Part shown: one piece after another, positions 61,317 to 64,000 of the stretch
How the letters are laid out: the number at the start of each line of letters is the position of its first letter
Numbering within the stretch: position 1 is the first letter of the stretch
NCBI GenBank assembly: GCA_949316235.1
Contig: OX438741.1
Location: 19,841,124-19,905,123 of the forward strand
Reading direction: 5' to 3'
Source: Oegoconia quadripuncta
Taxonomy: Eukaryota; Arthropoda; Insecta; Lepidoptera; Autostichidae
DNA: 64,000 bases
Position numbers and translations under genes: made by a program
The notes under the pieces: model-generated
Seen by the model: the letters and a program-made list of their open reading frames with translations, nothing else
Told to the model about the DNA's origin: nothing
Databases searched by the model: none

Positions 61317-64000
61317 TGACGTAGGTATAGGCAGTGGACATATCTTCGACGCAGCTCTCTGTATGACTCCGTTCTCGGTTCGAATACTGGCCACTCTGCA
61401 TATGCCATCTTTGCCTGGAAACATAGCGACGATTCTGCCCAAGCGCCATTTAAGAGGTGGAAGGTTATCTTCTTTGATCAAAACCAGCGTATTCGGTTGT
61501 ATTTCTCCTGTACTCTCTTGCCATTTAGTACGTTTCTGAAGTTCTGCAATGTATTCTGTTGACCAGCGCCGCCAAAACTGTTGCCTCAGTTGTTCGACAC
61601 GCTGATAGCGTGACAGCGTGTGCGTTGTTCGCGACGTCACGTCATCGCAGGCGGGAGACGTCAACGGTCGCCCAATGAGGAAGTGCGCCGGAGTGAGCGG
61701 GGCGAAGTCGTTCGGATCTACGGACAAAGGATACATTGGACGGGAGTTCAGAACGGATTCGATCTGCGCTAAAACCGTACTAAACTCCTCATAAGTTAAA
61801 TGCGCATTTCCAATAACACGGGTAATATGGTGTTTACAGGATTTCACCCCTGATTCCCACAAACCGCCAAAATGAGGTGCATATATCGGGATGAATGAAA
61901 ATTGAATTTGATTATTTGAAGCGTAATCAACAATAGACTGAGCACTGCCCTGTAAAAAGTCCGTAAACTCCCTAGCGGCTCCTACGAAATTTCTACCATT
62001 GTCTGAATAGATTTGATTTGGTTTACCTCTACGGGAGATGAACCGTTTTAAAGTTAAAATATAACTTTCCGATGATAAACTAGTAACGAGTTCCAAATGC
62101 AAGGCGCGGGTCACAAAACAAACAAACAAACATAAATAGCATTTTTCGAGTTTAGCTCCCCTCCCCTTTCGATTTAAAATATAGAACGGACCGGCGTAAT
62201 CTGTTCCACACCTCTGAAAAGGAAAGGCCGGTGTTATACGTTCAATGGGAAGGTCACCCATTTTAGGTTGTATGGGTTTACATACGAACCGACTACATTT
62301 AACACATTCACGAACGGTTCTCCTAGCTAAGTTCCTTCCACCAAGTGGCCACCAGCTGTCGCGTATATGTGAAAGTAGTAATTGAGGTCCCGCGTGTAAT
62401 AAAATAACATGTTCATGTCGAAATATGAGTTGAGTCAAGTAATGTTTTGAATCCAATAACATGGGATGCTTTTTATCATATGAAAATTCGATCGAATTTG
62501 TTAATCTACCGCCGATTCGAATGACATTATTGTTGTCTAAAAATAGATTCAAGTTCGACAAATTACGAGATGGCTTGAATGGCAACTTATTCAATAACAT
62601 ATTATATTCGTCCCGGAATGATTCTATTTGCGCTTGTTTAGTTAAAATAATTAATGATTTATTCAACTCCGCGACTGACAGAGAACCGGTTACACGATCG
62701 AGCTTAACCTTACACCGAGTATTTGTAATAAATCGATACATATATGCGTATACGCGTTGCATTCTGATAAAAGAAGAAAATCTATGAAAATCCAATGAAT
62801 TATCTGGTTTGGTATCGATCAATGGTACGCACACAGCAGAGTTCTGTTTTAACTCGGGTAAAGTGAATTCTGTGTAGGTTTGTTTGGATTGTGTTTGTGT
62901 CCACTCATTTACCTTTTGATGCAGGAATTTAGGTCCATTCCACCACATATCTGAACTAATTAGCTCATCCAGGGTACAGCCGCGCGATACTAAATCCGCT
63001 GGGTTATTTTTTCCACTGACATGTAACCATATCGCGTTACTAGTGAACTCGTTAATTTCCGCAACACGATTCTGAACGAATGTTTTTAATTGATGCGGAG
63101 AGGTTCGCAACCAACCGAGGACAATCATGGAATCCGTCCAAAAAATCACCTTGTTGAACTGTAGCCGTAGCGATTTTATTATTTTAGCAAACATTTTAGT
63201 TCCGAGTACCGCGGCGCACAGTTCAAGTCTTGGAATGCTAACGGTCTTTAGAGGCGCCACTCGGCTTTTCGAACATAATAGTTTTACTGTACTGTCACCA
63301 CGCACGTCGAGTGTTCGAATATACGCACACGTCCCGAATGCGATTTCACTCGCGTCTGTGAAGACGTGCAGCTCCGTTAGGCTCGAGTCACACTGAGCGC
63401 TTGTGACACAGCGTGGCACTCTCACAGTATGTAAATTAATCAATGAATGGATAAACTTCTCCCAACACATTTTAACGTCGTGGGGTACTTCGTCATCCCA
63501 GGATAGTCTGCGAAGCCATAGTTTTTGTAGAAGCGATTTTGCTACGATAACTATTGGACTTAATAAACCTAATGGGTCGTAGATTTGCGACACAACGGAT
63601 AAAATTAAACGTTTAGTGACTTTAGTCATGTCTCCGGTTAATTTAGATAAAAAGTGAAATTCATCGCTTTTATTGAACCAACATATACCTAAAGTTTTAC
63701 TAGAGGTGTTCTCGCCCAGAGATAAATATTTTGATTGGTCAATGTCATCGCATTGAACTACGTTAGAAATGACCTCCGGCGAATTAGAAATCCACTTTCG
63801 TAATGGGAAACAACCAGACATACACAGATCCGACACCCTTTTACAATTTTGCGATAATTTTAATTTGTTATCGTCTCCAGTAATCAGGTCATCGACGTAC
63901 AGGTCATCTAATATTATACGTGAGATCTCTTCGTCAGTACATTCCTGACCCAACTGCCTTACGCATCTCATGCTGAGATAGGGTGCAGAGGCGGTGCCAT
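61275..64000 (-). CDS. pol: BEL/Pao retrotransposon Pol polyprotein (C-terminal part)
   Basis: Copies the element's RNA and inserts the DNA. The frame is open from the window edge (before the Met at 63971 it reads GTASAPYLS, so it is 5' partial) to a stop at 61275. Residues numbered from that Met: reverse transcriptase catalytic YVDD 25-28; A17/connection region with TLGICW 93-98 and YDPLGLLSP 131-139; RNase-H-like FTDAS 204-208, IPRLEL 246-251 and WTDS 278-281; NPADLVSRG 323-331; integrase zinc finger with His near 521-526 and Cys 556, 559; integrase core Asp 591, Asp 657 and Glu 706 (in HFGGLWESG); PAHFLIG 761-767; and a C-terminal KWRLGRI 841-847 domain. No stop or frameshift in over 900 codons, so the copy is recent. 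Gag, protease and the RT fingers lie outside the window. The extreme C-terminus is made of tandem-repeat codons. Plus-strand frames opposite (62461, 63127) are shadows. Confidence 0.97.
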   Translation of the reverse strand, partial: GTASAPYLSMRCVRQLGQECTDEEISRIILDDLYVDDLITGDDNKLKLSQNCKRVSDLCMSGCFPLRKWISNSPEVISNVVQCDDIDQSKYLSLGENTSSKTLGICWFNKSDEFHFLSKLTGDMTKVTKRLILSVVSQIYDPLGLLSPIVIVAKSLLQKLWLRRLSWDDEVPHDVKMCWEKFIHSLINLHTVRVPRCVTSAQCDSSLTELHVFTDASEIAFGTCAYIRTLDVRGDSTVKLLCSKSRVAPLKTVSIPRLELCAAVLGTKMFAKIIKSLRLQFNKVIFWTDSMIVLGWLRTSPHQLKTFVQNRVAEINEFTSNAIWLHVSGKNNPADLVSRGCTLDELISSDMWWNGPKFLHQKVNEWTQTQSKQTYTEFTLPELKQNSAVCVPLIDTKPDNSLDFHRFSSFIRMQRVYAYMYRFITNTRCKVKLDRVTGSLSVAELNKSLIILTKQAQIESFRDEYNMLLNKLPFKPSRNLSNLNLFLDNNNVIRIGGRLTNSIEFSYDKKHPMLLDSKHYLTQLIFRHEHVILLHAGPQLLLSHIRDSWWPLGGRNLARRTVRECVKCSRFVCKPIQPKMGDLPIERITPAFPFQRCGTDYAGPFYILNRKGRGAKLEKCYLCLFVCFVTRALHLELVTSLSSESYILTLKRFISRRGKPNQIYSDNGRNFVGAAREFTDFLQGSAQSIVDYASNNQIQFSFIPIYAPHFGGLWESGVKSCKHHITRVIGNAHLTYEEFSTVLAQIESVLNSRPMYPLSVDPNDFAPLTPAHFLIGRPLTSPACDDVTSRTTHTLSRYQRVEQLRQQFWRRWSTEYIAELQKRTKWQESTGEIQPNTLVLIKEDNLPPLKWRLGRIVAMFPGKDGICRVASIRTENGVIQRAASKICPLPIPTSENQLMNFTNSADE

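Noticed and set aside
62461..62787. 108-codon plus-strand frame (and 63127-63396)
   Set aside because: Antisense shadows of the BEL pol frame.

Overview
The window looks like intergenic or intronic DNA from a moth or butterfly (Lepidoptera). It is AT-rich and packed with short interspersed repeats: tRNA-headed SINEs, 5'-truncated LINE tails, foldback MITEs, and a BEL/Pao retrotransposon of insect type. I found no host protein-coding gene, true tRNA, rRNA gene or CRISPR array. Species and family names are inferred from the repeat style; no search was run. Labels used below are local to this report.

SINEs. SINE-A is about 330 bp, has a tRNA-like head, and ends in a poly-A tail. It has about 16 full or partial copies on both strands. 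SINE-B and SINE-C have related tRNA-like heads (box A TGGTGTAGTGG, box B GGTTCGAATCC) but different bodies. SINE-E is a fourth family with one copy. A 5S-rRNA-derived element lies at 42099-42420, with a second 5S remnant at 21852-21905. The SINE-A tail closely matches the 3' end of LINE-alpha, which suggests that this LINE mobilises SINE-A.

LINEs. At least five kinds of non-LTR ORF2 C-terminus are present, all 5'-truncated and broken: alpha (15755, 23612, 41630), beta (11385, 33427, 53905), gamma (16745, 37329), delta (28992) and epsilon (44534). There are also many non-coding 3' ends (rep-K, rep-M, rep-R, rep-T and others).

DNA elements. MITE-1 (2541-3063) has terminal inverted repeats and a GC-rich core, with a partial inverted copy at 34492. 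MITE-2 is a small palindromic family with copies at 28214, 38950 and 44374 plus fragments. FB-MITE (59147-59629 and 60094-60432) is an almost complete palindrome. A probable piggyBac-like end starts exactly at a TTAA in the first FB-MITE copy.

LTR elements. The right end (60685-64000, minus strand) holds the 3' part of a BEL/Pao element. Its pol frame is open for more than 900 codons: end of reverse transcriptase, RNase H, integrase and the C-terminal domain. Its last codons and 3' region are built from a 22-bp tandem array, and a likely LTR with TATA box and polyadenylation signals follows. A separate probable solo LTR lies at 22522-22833.

Other structures. There is a 230-bp inverted duplication (48376-49010) beside a decayed OTU-protease-like fragment; a two-unit 182-bp tandem repeat with an inverted third piece (46629-47290); a ~60-bp tandem array split by a LINE tail (54946-55500); a 21-bp perfect hairpin closed by a TTCG loop (46021-46066); and long TG/AC microsatellites.
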